The notes below the pieces were generated by a model that was given only the letters and a program-made list of their open reading frames with translations, was not told the origin of the DNA and searched no databases. Shown in pieces: positions 52,018-60,875 of a stretch of 64,000 nt of DNA (position 1 is its first letter; every line of letters begins with the position of its first letter). The translations under genes were made by a program, and so were the position numbers. The DNA is taken from positions 372,001 to 436,000 of the forward strand of contig WKFI01000012.1 of assembly GCA_014872875.1 (NCBI GenBank), read 5' to 3'. The stretch comes from Paracoccaceae bacterium. Lineage in GTDB: Bacteria > Pseudomonadota > Alphaproteobacteria > Rhodobacterales > Rhodobacteraceae.

Positions 52018-54308
52018 GCATTGCTAAACCTCTCCCCCATGATGCAGCAAAACTTCACGTAACAGGCGCAGCCCGTTACGTGGATGACATCCCTACTTCG
52101 CGGGACTGCCTGCACCTGGCTTTCGGGCTCGCTCCCATCGCCAAGGGGCGCATAACGGCGATGAACCTCGACGCGGTCAAGCGCAGCCCCGGTGTTGTTG
52201 CGGTGCTGACTGCAGATGACTTACCCTTTGCCAACGATGTGTCGCCCTCGATCCATGACGAGCCGCTCTTGTCGGATGGCACGGTGCATTACCCGGGCCA
52301 ACCGGTGTTTCTGGTCGCAGCCACCAGCCATCGCGCCGCCCGCGTCGCCGCCCGCAAGGGCGACGTGACCTATGCCGAAGAAGAGGCGCTTTTGACCGTC
52401 GATCAGGCGCTCATGGCCGACAGCCGTTTCGAAGATGGCCCGCGGATCTATGAAAAGGGCGATGCCGCTGCCGCCATCGGCGCAGCGCCGCATGTGATAG
52501 ACGGCAAGTTCGATCTGGGTGGGCAGGAGCATTTTTATCTTGAAGGTCAAGCCGCGCTCGCATTCCCGCAGGAAGGCGGCGATGTGCTGGTGCACAGTTC
52601 GACCCAGCACCCGACCGAGATCCAGCACAAGGTGGCCGAGGCGATCGGCGCACCCATGCACGCCGTGCGGGTTGAAACCCGTCGCATGGGCGGCGGATTT
52701 GGCGGCAAGGAAAGCCAGGGCAACGCCCTGGCGGTCTCCTGCGCGATCATCGCCACCCTGACCGGACGCCCGGCCAAGATGCGCTATGACCGCGATGACG
52801 ACATGACCGTGACCGGCAAACGCCATCCGTTCAAGATCTCCTACCGCGCGGGCTTTGACGACGACGGCAAGCTGCTGGGGGTCGACTTCCTGCATCTGGT
52901 CAACTGCGGCTGGGCGCAGGATCTGTCGCTGCCCGTGGCCGACCGCGCCATGCTGCATGCAGACAACGCCTATCTTATCCCGGCGATCCGCATCGAAAGC
53001 CACCGGTTAAAGACCAACCTGCAAAGCTTTACCGCCTATCGCGGATTTGGCGGGCCGCAAGGTGTTGTCGGGATCGAACGGGTGATGGATCACATCGCTC
53101 ATGACCTCGGTCTGGACCCGATCGAACTGCGCCGCCGCAACTACTATGCCGCGCCGGATCAGGCCGGGGCGGACAACACGACACCCTATGGCCAGAAGGT
53201 TGAAGATTTCGAACTGCACGAGATGACGGCGCAGCTGCTGGACAGCAGCGATTACGCCGCTCGCAAGGCCGAAATCGCCGACTGGAACGCCGGTCAAGAC
53301 CGCTTTGCCCGCGGCATCGGCTTTTCGCCGGTGAAATTCGGGATCTCCTTTACTCTAACCCACCTGAACCAGGCCGGCGCACTGGTGCATGTCTATCAGG
53401 ATGGCTCGGTCCATCTGAACCATGGCGGCACCGAAATGGGTCAGGGTCTGTTCCAGAAGGTGGCGCAGGTCGCCGCCAGCCGCTTTGGCATCCCGCTGGA
53501 AAAGGTGAAGATCACCGCCACCGACACCGCCAAAGTGCCCAATACCTCGGCCACGGCAGCTTCGTCCGGGTCGGACCTGAACGGCATGGCGGTCAAGGCC
53601 GCATGCGACACGATCCGCGACCGGATGGCGGACCATCTGGCCCAACGCTATCAGACCGAACCTGCGAAGGTGCGGTTCGAAGATGGCAATGTTCACATCG
53701 GTGATGAGGTCATCAGTTTTGATGAGGCGGCAAGCCTTGCCTATCAGGGCCGGATCAGCCTGTCGGCCACCGGGTTCTACAAGACGCCCAAGCTCGAATG
53801 GGACCGGATCAACGGCCAGGGCCGCCCCTTCTTCTACTTTGCCTACGGTGCTGCGATTACCGAGGTCGTGGTAGACCGGTTGACCGGCGAAAACCGGATC
53901 CTGCGGGCCGATATCCTGCATGACGCGGGCGCTTCGCTGAACCCTGCGCTGGACATTGGTCAGGTCGAAGGCGCCTATGTGCAAGGCGCCGGATGGCTCA
54001 CGACCGAGGAACTGGTCTGGGATGGCAAGGGCGCGCTGCGCACCCATGCGCCCAGCACCTACAAGATCCCCGCCTGTTCGGATCGCCCGGACGTGTTCAA
54101 CGTCGCGCTTTATGACGGGCAGAACCGCGAGGACACGATCTACCGCTCCAAAGCAGTCGGTGAACCGCCCTTCATGCTCGGCATCTCCGCCTGGCTGGCA
54201 CAGTCCAACGCCGTCTCCTCCTTTGGCGATGCCTTCCCAGCCATGGATGCGCCGGGCACCGCAGAAGAGGTCTGGCGCGCAATTCGGAGGGTCCGGGATG
54301 GGGTTTGA
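52014..54308 (+). CDS. xdhB: xanthine dehydrogenase large (molybdopterin) subunit
   Basis: 764 residues. Start overlaps the xdhA stop. Moco-binding blocks: QEHFYLEGQAALA, RRMGGGFGGKESQ, FTAYRGFGGPQGVVGIERVMD with the substrate-binding Arg, HGGTEMGQGLF, and the catalytic glutamate in AVGEPPFMLGISAW near the C-terminus. Shorter than eukaryotic XDH because FeS/FAD parts are in XdhA. Matured by XdhC, whose gene overlaps its end by 11 bases. Confidence 0.96.
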   Translation: MSIAKPLPHDAAKLHVTGAARYVDDIPTSRDCLHLAFGLAPIAKGRITAMNLDAVKRSPGVVAVLTADDLPFANDVSPSIHDEPLLSDGTVHYPGQPVFLVAATSHRAARVAARKGDVTYAEEEALLTVDQALMADSRFEDGPRIYEKGDAAAAIGAAPHVIDGKFDLGGQEHFYLEGQAALAFPQEGGDVLVHSSTQHPTEIQHKVAEAIGAPMHAVRVETRRMGGGFGGKESQGNALAVSCAIIATLTGRPAKMRYDRDDDMTVTGKRHPFKISYRAGFDDDGKLLGVDFLHLVNCGWAQDLSLPVADRAMLHADNAYLIPAIRIESHRLKTNLQSFTAYRGFGGPQGVVGIERVMDHIAHDLGLDPIELRRRNYYAAPDQAGADNTTPYGQKVEDFELHEMTAQLLDSSDYAARKAEIADWNAGQDRFARGIGFSPVKFGISFTLTHLNQAGALVHVYQDGSVHLNHGGTEMGQGLFQKVAQVAASRFGIPLEKVKITATDTAKVPNTSATAASSGSDLNGMAVKAACDTIRDRMADHLAQRYQTEPAKVRFEDGNVHIGDEVISFDEAASLAYQGRISLSATGFYKTPKLEWDRINGQGRPFFYFAYGAAITEVVVDRLTGENRILRADILHDAGASLNPALDIGQVEGAYVQGAGWLTTEELVWDGKGALRTHAPSTYKIPACSDRPDVFNVALYDGQNREDTIYRSKAVGEPPFMLGISAWLAQSNAVSSFGDAFPAMDAPGTAEEVWRAIRRVRDGV

Positions 54309-55242
54309 CCTGATCGACCTGAAGGCCGCAGTGGCGGCGCATGGCCGCGCCACCCGCGTGGTGATCGCCGACATCCGCGGGTCCTCCCCCCGCGAAGTCG
54401 GCGCCGCCATGCTGGTCTGGGAAACAGGCCAATCCGGCACAATAGGCGGCGGTGCGCTTGAGTTCGAGGCCGCAGAGACCGCGCGGACCCAGTCGCAGCC
54501 TTCCATCCTCAGTCGACATGCGCTCGGCCCTGATCTGGGCCAGTGCTGCGGTGGGGTCGTAGCGTTGTTGAGCGAAGTGTACGACGCCGAACGAGTTGCG
54601 GGCCTGGATAACGAACTGATCGTGCGCCCCGCAGGCGTACAAACGGACAAGCCGCTCAGTATTCAGCGCCTGTTGGCAAAAGCACGCAATGCGGGCGAAC
54701 CGCCCGAGGCGCAGCTGATCGACGGCTGGATGGTGGAGCCGGTCCACAAACCCTCCCGCCCGCTGTGGATCTGGGGCGCAGGCCATGTGGGCCGCGCTCT
54801 GGTCGATGTGCTGGCGCCGATGCCCGATCTGGAGATCACCTGGGTCGATACCGGCCCCGAACGGTTTCCGGACAAGATCCCGGCAGGCGTCACCGCTCTG
54901 CCCGCGACCCAGCCTGCGGCATTGATGCGCCATGCCCCTGAAAATGCAGAACATCTGATCCTGACCTATTCCCATGCGCTGGATCTGGAGCTATGCCATC
55001 AGGCGCTGCTCAGGGGGTTCGCGTTTGCAGGCGTCATCGGGTCAAAAACCAAATGGGCGCGGTTCCGGTCGCGTCTGGCGGCGCTGGGTCACGCACCCGG
55101 TGCCATCGCCCGCATCACTTGCCCGATCGGGGACCCCACCTTGGGCAAACATCCACAGCAGATCGCCGTGGGCGTCGCAACGCAGATGATGCGCCCCGCC
55201 CAAATGCGCCAAAGCCATGTAAGCAAGGAGAGCCGCGCGTGA
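54298..55242 (+). CDS. xdhC: xanthine dehydrogenase accessory protein (Moco insertion)
   Basis: 314 residues from the ATG at 54298, with CGGAGGG upstream. XdhC binds molybdenum cofactor, protects its sulfurated form and inserts it into XdhB. Signatures: IADIRGSSPREVGAAMLV with the conserved early block, IGGGALEFEA, LGQCCGGVVALL with the cysteines, WIWGAGHVGRAL and YSHALDLELCHQAL ... GVIGSKTKWARFRSRLAALG. Overlaps xdhB and is followed by the transporter gene with a GTGA overlap, so all are one transcript. Confidence 0.94.
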   Translation: MGFDLIDLKAAVAAHGRATRVVIADIRGSSPREVGAAMLVWETGQSGTIGGGALEFEAAETARTQSQPSILSRHALGPDLGQCCGGVVALLSEVYDAERVAGLDNELIVRPAGVQTDKPLSIQRLLAKARNAGEPPEAQLIDGWMVEPVHKPSRPLWIWGAGHVGRALVDVLAPMPDLEITWVDTGPERFPDKIPAGVTALPATQPAALMRHAPENAEHLILTYSHALDLELCHQALLRGFAFAGVIGSKTKWARFRSRLAALGHAPGAIARITCPIGDPTLGKHPQQIAVGVATQMMRPAQMRQSHVSKESRA

Positions 55243-56768
55243 CCAATCAATCTTCCGGCCCCCTACTCAGCCTCAAAGGCCTGACCAAGGCCTATCCCGG
55301 CGTGGTCGCCAATGACACCGTCTCCTTCGACATCGGCGAGGGCGAAGTTCACGCCCTGCTCGGCGAAAACGGTGCCGGGAAATCGACGCTGGTCAAGATG
55401 ATCTATGGACTCGTGAAGCCCGACAGCGGCGTGATGGAGCTGCGCGGGACGCCTTACGCACCCGCCGAACCGCGTCAGGCCCGCGCCGACGGGATCGCCA
55501 TGGTGTTTCAGCACTTCTCGCTGTTTGACGCGCTGAACGTGGCCGAAAACATCGCGCTGGGGATGGAAAACCCGCCCGCCATGCGTGACCTTGCCGCGCG
55601 GATCCGCGAAGTGTCGGAGACTTATGGCCTGCCTCTGGACCCCTATCGCACCGTTGGTGATCTGTCGGCCGGCGAACGCCAGCGGGTCGAGATCATTCGG
55701 TGTTTGTTGCAGGATCCGAAACTGCTGATCATGGACGAACCGACCTCGGTTCTGACCCCGCAAGAGGTCGAGATCCTGTTCCAGACTTTGCAAAAACTGC
55801 GCTCGGAAGGGACCTCGATCCTCTATATCTCTCACAAGCTCGAGGAAATCCGGACCCTGTGCGATCACGCCACGATCCTGCGACTGGGCAAGAATGTGGG
55901 CGAATGCGTGCCGTCTGAAACCTCGGCCCGGGACATGGCAGAAATGATGGTGGGCAGCGCGCTGCAAACCCCGGAACGCAGCGGACGTGAATTCGGCGAT
56001 GTAGCGATGGATATTTCCGGTCTGTCGGTGCCCTCGCCTTCGGCCTTTGGCACCGCGCTCAAGAATGTGCATATGACCGTGCGCAAAGGCGAGATACTGG
56101 GCATTGGCGGTGTCGCGGGCAACGGACAGGACGAACTGTTGGGTGTGTTGTCCGGCGAAACCCTGACCGAGGCGGACGCCGTCAAGCTGCATGGCCAGCC
56201 CATCGGCAAGATTGGACCGACCGATCGCCGCGCGATGGGGGTGCTGGCCGCGCCTGAAGAACGTCTGGGCCACGCTGCCGCGCCTGAAATGAGCCTGACT
56301 GAAAACGCAATGCTCACCGGTTCGGTGCGCGAAAATCTGGAAAAGAACGGGTTCCTCAACTGGGGCGCCGCACAGGGCTTTGCCGAGAAGATCATCGAAG
56401 CCTTTGACGTGCGCACTCCGGGTCCGGAAAACGCCGCGCGGTCGCTGTCGGGTGGCAACCTGCAGAAATTCGTGATCGGTCGCGAGGTTCTGCAGAACCC
56501 CGATGTGCTGGTGGTAAATCAGCCGACCTGGGGCGTGGACGCCGCCGCCGCCGCCGCGATCCGGCAATCATTGCTGGACCTGGCCGCAAAGGGCTGCGCC
56601 GTGATCTGCATCTCGCAGGATCTGGATGAGTTGATGGAGATCGCCGACAGCTTTGCCGCGCTGAACGAAGGACGCCTCAGCGCGCCGCGACCAACCCAAG
56701 GTCTGACCGTGGATGAGATCGGGCTGATGATGGGCGGAGCGCATGGCATGGAGGTGGCGCATGTCTAA
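55239..56768 (+). CDS. ABC transporter ATPase, BMP/nucleoside-purine type (two ABC domains)
   Basis: 509 residues from the GTG that overlaps the xdhC stop, with AAGGAG at the right distance. Two ATP-binding domains: GENGAGKST, LSAGERQRVEI and LLIMDEPTSVL in the first; a degenerate Walker A (GVAGNGQDELLGVL), LSGGNLQKFVIGRE and VVNQPTWGVD in the second. This matches NupO/YufO-type transporters for nucleosides or purines. Together with the two permeases and binding protein it imports purines for XDH. Location: cytoplasmic face of the inner membrane. Confidence 0.92.
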   Translation: MTNQSSGPLLSLKGLTKAYPGVVANDTVSFDIGEGEVHALLGENGAGKSTLVKMIYGLVKPDSGVMELRGTPYAPAEPRQARADGIAMVFQHFSLFDALNVAENIALGMENPPAMRDLAARIREVSETYGLPLDPYRTVGDLSAGERQRVEIIRCLLQDPKLLIMDEPTSVLTPQEVEILFQTLQKLRSEGTSILYISHKLEEIRTLCDHATILRLGKNVGECVPSETSARDMAEMMVGSALQTPERSGREFGDVAMDISGLSVPSPSAFGTALKNVHMTVRKGEILGIGGVAGNGQDELLGVLSGETLTEADAVKLHGQPIGKIGPTDRRAMGVLAAPEERLGHAAAPEMSLTENAMLTGSVRENLEKNGFLNWGAAQGFAEKIIEAFDVRTPGPENAARSLSGGNLQKFVIGREVLQNPDVLVVNQPTWGVDAAAAAAIRQSLLDLAAKGCAVICISQDLDELMEIADSFAALNEGRLSAPRPTQGLTVDEIGLMMGGAHGMEVAHV

Positions 56769-56787
56769 GCGCCAACAATAAAACAAC

Positions 56788-56837
56788 GGCGCCGGTTGGG
56801 TTTGTTCTGGCCGACGAACCCCACCAGCCAGGGCGCC
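56788..56837. repeat. long imperfect hairpin between ATPase and permease genes
   Basis: GGCGCC at both ends (56788-56793 and 56832-56837) with partly complementary GGTTGGG and CCCACC stretches. May dampen or tune read-through within the operon. Confidence 0.4.
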
Positions 56838-56902
56838 ACAATCAATAAACGGGACGCGTGTCTTCCACGCAGTCCCGACCGGGAAACGACAGGGGTAAAT
56901 AC

Positions 56903-57985
56903 ATGATCGTTCTGGAGAAACGACCGCAGCCTTCGCGCGTCTGGTCCCTTGCTACGCCACTTGTGGCGGTGCTGGCGACCATGATCGCGGGCGGGATGCT
57001 GTTCGCATTGCTGGGCAAGAACCCGATCGAGGCGATTTCGACCATTTTCTGGGAACCGCTCTTTGGCGAGTTCGCTTTCTATTATCGCCCGCAACTGCTG
57101 GTCAAAGGTGCGCCACTGATCCTGATCGCGATTGGTCTGTCTCTGGGCTTTCGGGCGGGTATCTGGAACATCGGGGCCGAAGGACAGTACATCATGGGCG
57201 CAATCTGTGGCGCCGGTGCGGGACTGGCCTTCTACCCGCTGGATGCGTTCTATATCTTCCCGATCATGGTGATCGCAGGCGCACTGGGCGGCTGGATCTG
57301 GGCAATGATCCCGGCCTTCTTGAAGGTCAAATTCGGCACCAATGAAATTCTGGTGTCGCTGATGCTTGTCTATGTGGCCGAACAGATGCTGGCCTCGGTA
57401 TCGCTCGGGCTGTTGAAGAACCCCGAAGGCTTCGGCTTCCCTGGGTCGCGCAACCTGCAATCCTATGACAGCGCCCATAACGCCGAACTGATCGCGGGTA
57501 CCGGGATGCATTGGGGCGTGGTCGCGGCCTTTGTCGCAGTGATCTTTGCCTATGTTCTGCTGAACCGGCACATGCTGGGGTTCCACATCCGCCTGACGGG
57601 TGAAGCCCCCCGCGCCGCCAAGTTTGCAGGCGTCAAACCGGCGCGGCTGATCCTGTTCTGTCTCGGCATGTCGGGCGCTTTGGCCGGGCTGGCCGGGTTG
57701 TTCGAGGTGTCCGGCCCTGCGGGTCAGATCTCGATCGACTTCAACGTCGGCTATGGCTTCACGGCGATCATCGTGGCCTTCCTGGGCCGGTTGCATCCGG
57801 TGGGTATCCTGCTGGCCGGGCTGCTGATGGCGCTGACCTATATCGGAGGCGAGATCGCCCAGGGCAGCCTGGGCCTACCCGCCGCCGCGATCCAGGTCTT
57901 CCAGGGGATGCTGTTGTTCTTCCTGCTGGCGCTGGACCTGCTGACCAATTTCCGCATCGCAATCCGTAAAAGTGAGGTGGCGTGA
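56903..57985 (+). CDS. ABC transporter permease 1 (BMP/nucleoside-purine type)
   Basis: 360 residues with about 9-10 hydrophobic segments. Family motifs: PQLLVKGAPLILIAIGLSLGFRAGIWNIGAEGQYIMGA, KFGTNEILVSLMLVYVAEQ, RLTGEAPRAAKFAGVKPARLILFCLGMSGALAGLAG. ATG 56903 used; the frame is open a little further upstream. Second component of the purine importer after the ATPase. Expected partner is the next permease. Confidence 0.92.
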   Translation: MIVLEKRPQPSRVWSLATPLVAVLATMIAGGMLFALLGKNPIEAISTIFWEPLFGEFAFYYRPQLLVKGAPLILIAIGLSLGFRAGIWNIGAEGQYIMGAICGAGAGLAFYPLDAFYIFPIMVIAGALGGWIWAMIPAFLKVKFGTNEILVSLMLVYVAEQMLASVSLGLLKNPEGFGFPGSRNLQSYDSAHNAELIAGTGMHWGVVAAFVAVIFAYVLLNRHMLGFHIRLTGEAPRAAKFAGVKPARLILFCLGMSGALAGLAGLFEVSGPAGQISIDFNVGYGFTAIIVAFLGRLHPVGILLAGLLMALTYIGGEIAQGSLGLPAAAIQVFQGMLLFFLLALDLLTNFRIAIRKSEVA

Positions 57986-57986
57986 C

Positions 57987-58907
57987 ATGGACCTTTCTGC
58001 AATCAATCCCGTCCTGCTCATTGCTTCACTGATGGTGGCGGCAACCCCAATCCTGCTGGCTGCCATTGGCGAGCTGGTGGTGGAAAAGGCAGGCGTTCTG
58101 AACCTCGGCGTCGAAGGCATGATGATCGTGGGCGCCATCGCGGGCTTTGCGATTACGGTGGAGAGCGGATCGCCGTTCTTCGGCTTTATTGCCGCCGCCG
58201 TCGCCGGAGCAATCCTGTCGCTGCTGTTCGTGGTGCTGACCCAGGTGGCGCAGGCCAATCAGGTGGCCTCGGGCCTGGCACTGACCCTTTTCGGGCTGGG
58301 TCTCAGCGCCCTGATGGGTCAGGGTTATGTGGGCATCAAACCGCCCGCGACGCCAAAGCTGGACATTCCGGTGCTGAGCGATCTGCCGGTGGTGGGCCCG
58401 ATCCTGTTCAGCCATGATCTGGTGCTGTATCTGGGAATCGCCCTGACAGCTGCGGTCTGGGCGGCACTGAAATACACCCGCATGGGGCTGATCCTGCGCG
58501 CGGTAGGCGAAAATCACGATGCCGCGCATGCCCTGGGCTACAAGGTTGTGCGTATCCGCACTCTGGCGATCATGTTCGGGGGCGCCTGCGCCGGGCTGGG
58601 TGGCGCCTATATCAGCCTGATCCGCGTGCCCCAATGGACCGAAGGCATGACCGCCGGGGTCGGCTGGATTGCACTGGCGCTGGTGGTGTTTGCCAGCTGG
58701 AAGCCCTGGCGGGCGCTTCTGGGTGCCTATCTCTTTGGCGGCGTTACAGTTGTTCAGCTGAATCTTCAGGCCGCAGGCGTTGCCATTCCGGTCGAGTATC
58801 TGGCAATGTCGCCCTATCTGATCACCATCCTGGTGCTGGTGATCCTGTCGGCGGACAAAAGCAGCGCGCCTGCCGCGCTCGGCCGCAACTTCCACGCCTC
58901 TCGATAG
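57987..58907 (+). CDS. ABC transporter permease 2 (BMP/nucleoside-purine type)
   Basis: 306 residues, about 8-9 membrane segments. Starts at ATG 57987, with GAGGTGG in front, one base after the previous stop. Signatures: AATPILLAAIGELVVEKAGVLNLGVEGMMIVGAIAGF, GLALTLFGLGLSALMGQGYVG, ALKYTRMGLILRAVGENHDAAHALGYKVVRIRTLAIMFGGACAGLGGAYISL. Homologous to YufQ/NupQ-type permeases. Works with permease 1. Confidence 0.93.
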   Translation: MDLSAINPVLLIASLMVAATPILLAAIGELVVEKAGVLNLGVEGMMIVGAIAGFAITVESGSPFFGFIAAAVAGAILSLLFVVLTQVAQANQVASGLALTLFGLGLSALMGQGYVGIKPPATPKLDIPVLSDLPVVGPILFSHDLVLYLGIALTAAVWAALKYTRMGLILRAVGENHDAAHALGYKVVRIRTLAIMFGGACAGLGGAYISLIRVPQWTEGMTAGVGWIALALVVFASWKPWRALLGAYLFGGVTVVQLNLQAAGVAIPVEYLAMSPYLITILVLVILSADKSSAPAALGRNFHASR

Positions 58908-58922
58908 AGGCTTGAATGTGGC

Positions 58923-58943
58923 CCTCGGCGCCCGACGCCGGGG
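58923..58943 (+). repeat. hairpin between permease 2 and the binding-protein gene
   Basis: CCTCGGCG / CGCCGGGG arms with a five-base loop and one mismatch. Probably protects or processes the mRNA, allowing higher expression of the binding protein. Confidence 0.4.
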
Positions 58944-58997
58944 GTTTAAACCTTTGAAACTTGAAGACTTGAAAAGACCAAAACGGGGAGAAAACAC

Positions 58998-60071
58998 ATG
59001 AAACTGACGTCTCTGCTTGCCAGTGCTGCTATGGCGCTGGGGCTGGCCACCGGGGCGGTGGCCGAGGACAAGACCAAGGTGGGCTTTGTCTATGTCGGAC
59101 CGGTCGGCGATGGCGGCTGGACTTATGAACACAACAAGGGCCGCCTGGCCGTCGAAGAGCAATTTGGCGACAAGGTCGAAACCGTCTACGTGGAATCGGT
59201 ACCCGAAGGACCGGATGCGGAACGTGTGATGACCCAGATGGCGCTGGAAGGCGCGGACCTGATCTTCACCACCTCGTTCGGCTACATGGACCCAACCATC
59301 AATGTGGCCAAGAAGTTCCCCAAGGTGAAATTCGAACACGCCACCGGCTATAAAACTGCGCCGAATGTGTCGGTCTATTCCGCCCGCTTCTATGAAGGTC
59401 GTGCCGTTCAGGGTCACATCGCAGGCAACATGACCAAGTCGAACATCATCGGCTATATCGGCTCCTACCCGATCCCCGAAGTGATCCGCGGCATCAACTC
59501 GGCCTTCATCCACGCTCGCAAGGTGAACCCGGACGTCCAGTTCAAGATCGTCTGGGCCTATACCTGGTTCGATCCAGCGAAAGAGGCTGATGCAGCCAAG
59601 GTGCTGATCGAACAGGGCGCTGACGTGATCCTGCAGCACACCGACTCGACTGCACCCCAGGCCGCGGCACAGGCTGCAGGCAACGTGGTCACCTTTGGTC
59701 AGGCGTCAGACATGAGCGAATACGCACCGTTCCCGCGCGTTTCCTCGATCATCGACGACTGGGCACCCTATTATATCGCGCGTACTCAGGCCGTGATGGA
59801 CGGCACCTGGGAAACCGCCAACACCTGGCACGGCATTGGCGAAGGCATGGTTGCGATCGGCGAGATCTCGGACGCTGTTCCGGCGGATGTGAAAGCCGAA
59901 GCGTTGGCGCTGAAGGCTGCCTTGGGTGACGGCTCTTACCACGCCTTCACCGGTCCGCTGAAAAAGCAGGACGGCAGCGATTGGCTGGCCGATGGCGAAA
60001 CCGCGGATGACGGAACCCTGGCGGGCATGAATTTCTACGTCGAAGGCCTCGAAGGCGACATTCCGCAATAA
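58998..60071 (+). CDS. BMP family ABC transporter substrate-binding protein
   Basis: 357 residues. Signal peptide MKLTSLLASAAMALGLATGAVA; mature part is the PnrA/BmpA fold: VGFVYVGPVGDGGWTYEHNKG, DLIFTTSFGYMDPTINVAKKFP, ARFYEGRAVQGHIAGNMTKSNIIGYIGSYPIPEVIRGINSAF. Binds purine nucleosides or bases in the periplasm and delivers them to the permeases. Last gene of the xdh-transporter operon, with a GAGAAAACAC ribosome site and a strong terminator after it. Confidence 0.94.
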   Translation: MKLTSLLASAAMALGLATGAVAEDKTKVGFVYVGPVGDGGWTYEHNKGRLAVEEQFGDKVETVYVESVPEGPDAERVMTQMALEGADLIFTTSFGYMDPTINVAKKFPKVKFEHATGYKTAPNVSVYSARFYEGRAVQGHIAGNMTKSNIIGYIGSYPIPEVIRGINSAFIHARKVNPDVQFKIVWAYTWFDPAKEADAAKVLIEQGADVILQHTDSTAPQAAAQAAGNVVTFGQASDMSEYAPFPRVSSIIDDWAPYYIARTQAVMDGTWETANTWHGIGEGMVAIGEISDAVPADVKAEALALKAALGDGSYHAFTGPLKKQDGSDWLADGETADDGTLAGMNFYVEGLEGDIPQ

Positions 60072-60083
60072 CCGGCGCTGCAC

Positions 60084-60104
60084 GAATTTTGTCTTACAAA
60101 ATTC
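60084..60104. repeat. AT-rich hairpin GAATTTTGT-CTT-ACAAAATTC
   Basis: Nine-base arms. First of three hairpins between the binding-protein gene and the convergent phosphatidyltransferase gene. Confidence 0.6.
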
Positions 60105-60107
60105 ACC

Positions 60108-60135
60108 AAGACCCGCCCCCAAGGCGGGTCTTTTT
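60108..60135 (+). terminator. rho-independent terminator of the purine operon
   Basis: AAGACCCGCC / GGCGGGTCTT arms, loop CCCAA, then a T run. Confidence 0.88.
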
Positions 60136-60160
60136 CGTTCGGATGTCCGCCGCGCGGGCC

Positions 60161-60182
60161 AAGAAAATTCACGAATTTTCTT
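60161..60182. terminator. AT-rich hairpin AAGAAAATTC-AC-GAATTTTCTT
   Basis: Ten-base arms and a two-base loop, extended by GCC/GGC. Nearly the same as the hairpin at 4246-4269. Likely terminates the minus-strand phosphatidyltransferase gene. Confidence 0.6.
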
Positions 60183-60199
60183 CGGCACCTGGCCAAAGG

Positions 60200-60814
60200 T
60201 CAGGTTCTGCCCCCAAAGCTGCGCCAAGCCAGTGCCACACGGGACGCCGCCGTTACAAAACACAAGGCGCCGAACACCCAGGCAGCCGCGGCAAAAAGCG
60301 CGGGCCATAGACAGATCAAAACAAAAAACGCGATGGTCTCGGCCCCTTCCAGCAAACCGCCGGTGAAATAGAGCGCCTTTTCTCCGCGTGCGGTTGTTTG
60401 CATTCCGTATCGGTCCGCCAAAAGCGCAAATCCCAGAAAGCTCGCCCCGTTCACATAGAACGCGCAGAGAAGAAAAGCCCCTGCCGCGCCATTGTCTGCA
60501 GGATCAGCCAATACGAAGCCCAAGGGCACCGCACCGTAGAACAAGAAATCGCAGGTGATATCCAGATAGCCGCCGAAATCGGTACCGCCCCTTACCCGCG
60601 CCACGGCACCATCCAGGCCATCTGCCAACCGAGACAGCAACAGCGGTACCAGCGCCCAGTGTGCCAGGCCCAGCGCGATCATCCCCGCGGCCAGCAGGCC
60701 CAAGGTCAACCCCACCAACGTCACCTGGTTCGCCGAAACACCAGTCCGGGCCAGAACGCGCCCCTGGGCGTTCAGCATGGGATCGATCAGCGGGCGAAGA
60801 CGGGCGTCAAACAT
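60200..60814 (-). CDS. CDP-alcohol phosphatidyltransferase family protein
   Basis: 204 residues, about six membrane segments. The family motif D-G-x2-A-R-x7-G-x3-D-x3-D is complete in ADGLDGAVARVRGGTDFGGYLDITCDFLF. Such enzymes transfer a phosphatidyl group from CDP-diacylglycerol (or another CDP-alcohol) to an alcohol acceptor in the inner membrane. It is not an obvious PgsA or PssA by sequence; acceptor unknown. Convergent with the purine operon. Confidence 0.87.
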   Translation of the reverse strand: MFDARLRPLIDPMLNAQGRVLARTGVSANQVTLVGLTLGLLAAGMIALGLAHWALVPLLLSRLADGLDGAVARVRGGTDFGGYLDITCDFLFYGAVPLGFVLADPADNGAAGAFLLCAFYVNGASFLGFALLADRYGMQTTARGEKALYFTGGLLEGAETIAFFVLICLWPALFAAAAWVFGALCFVTAASRVALAWRSFGGRT

Positions 60815-60875
60815 GTCCGTGTCTTACCCACGGACATGTCTTCTTGCCAATCACGTTCCCGAAACCGCCTGCGTG

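Noticed and set aside
58026-59639. 537-codon open frame on the minus strand opposite the BMP transporter
   Set aside because: Shadow of permease 2 and binding-protein genes; no recognisable domain.
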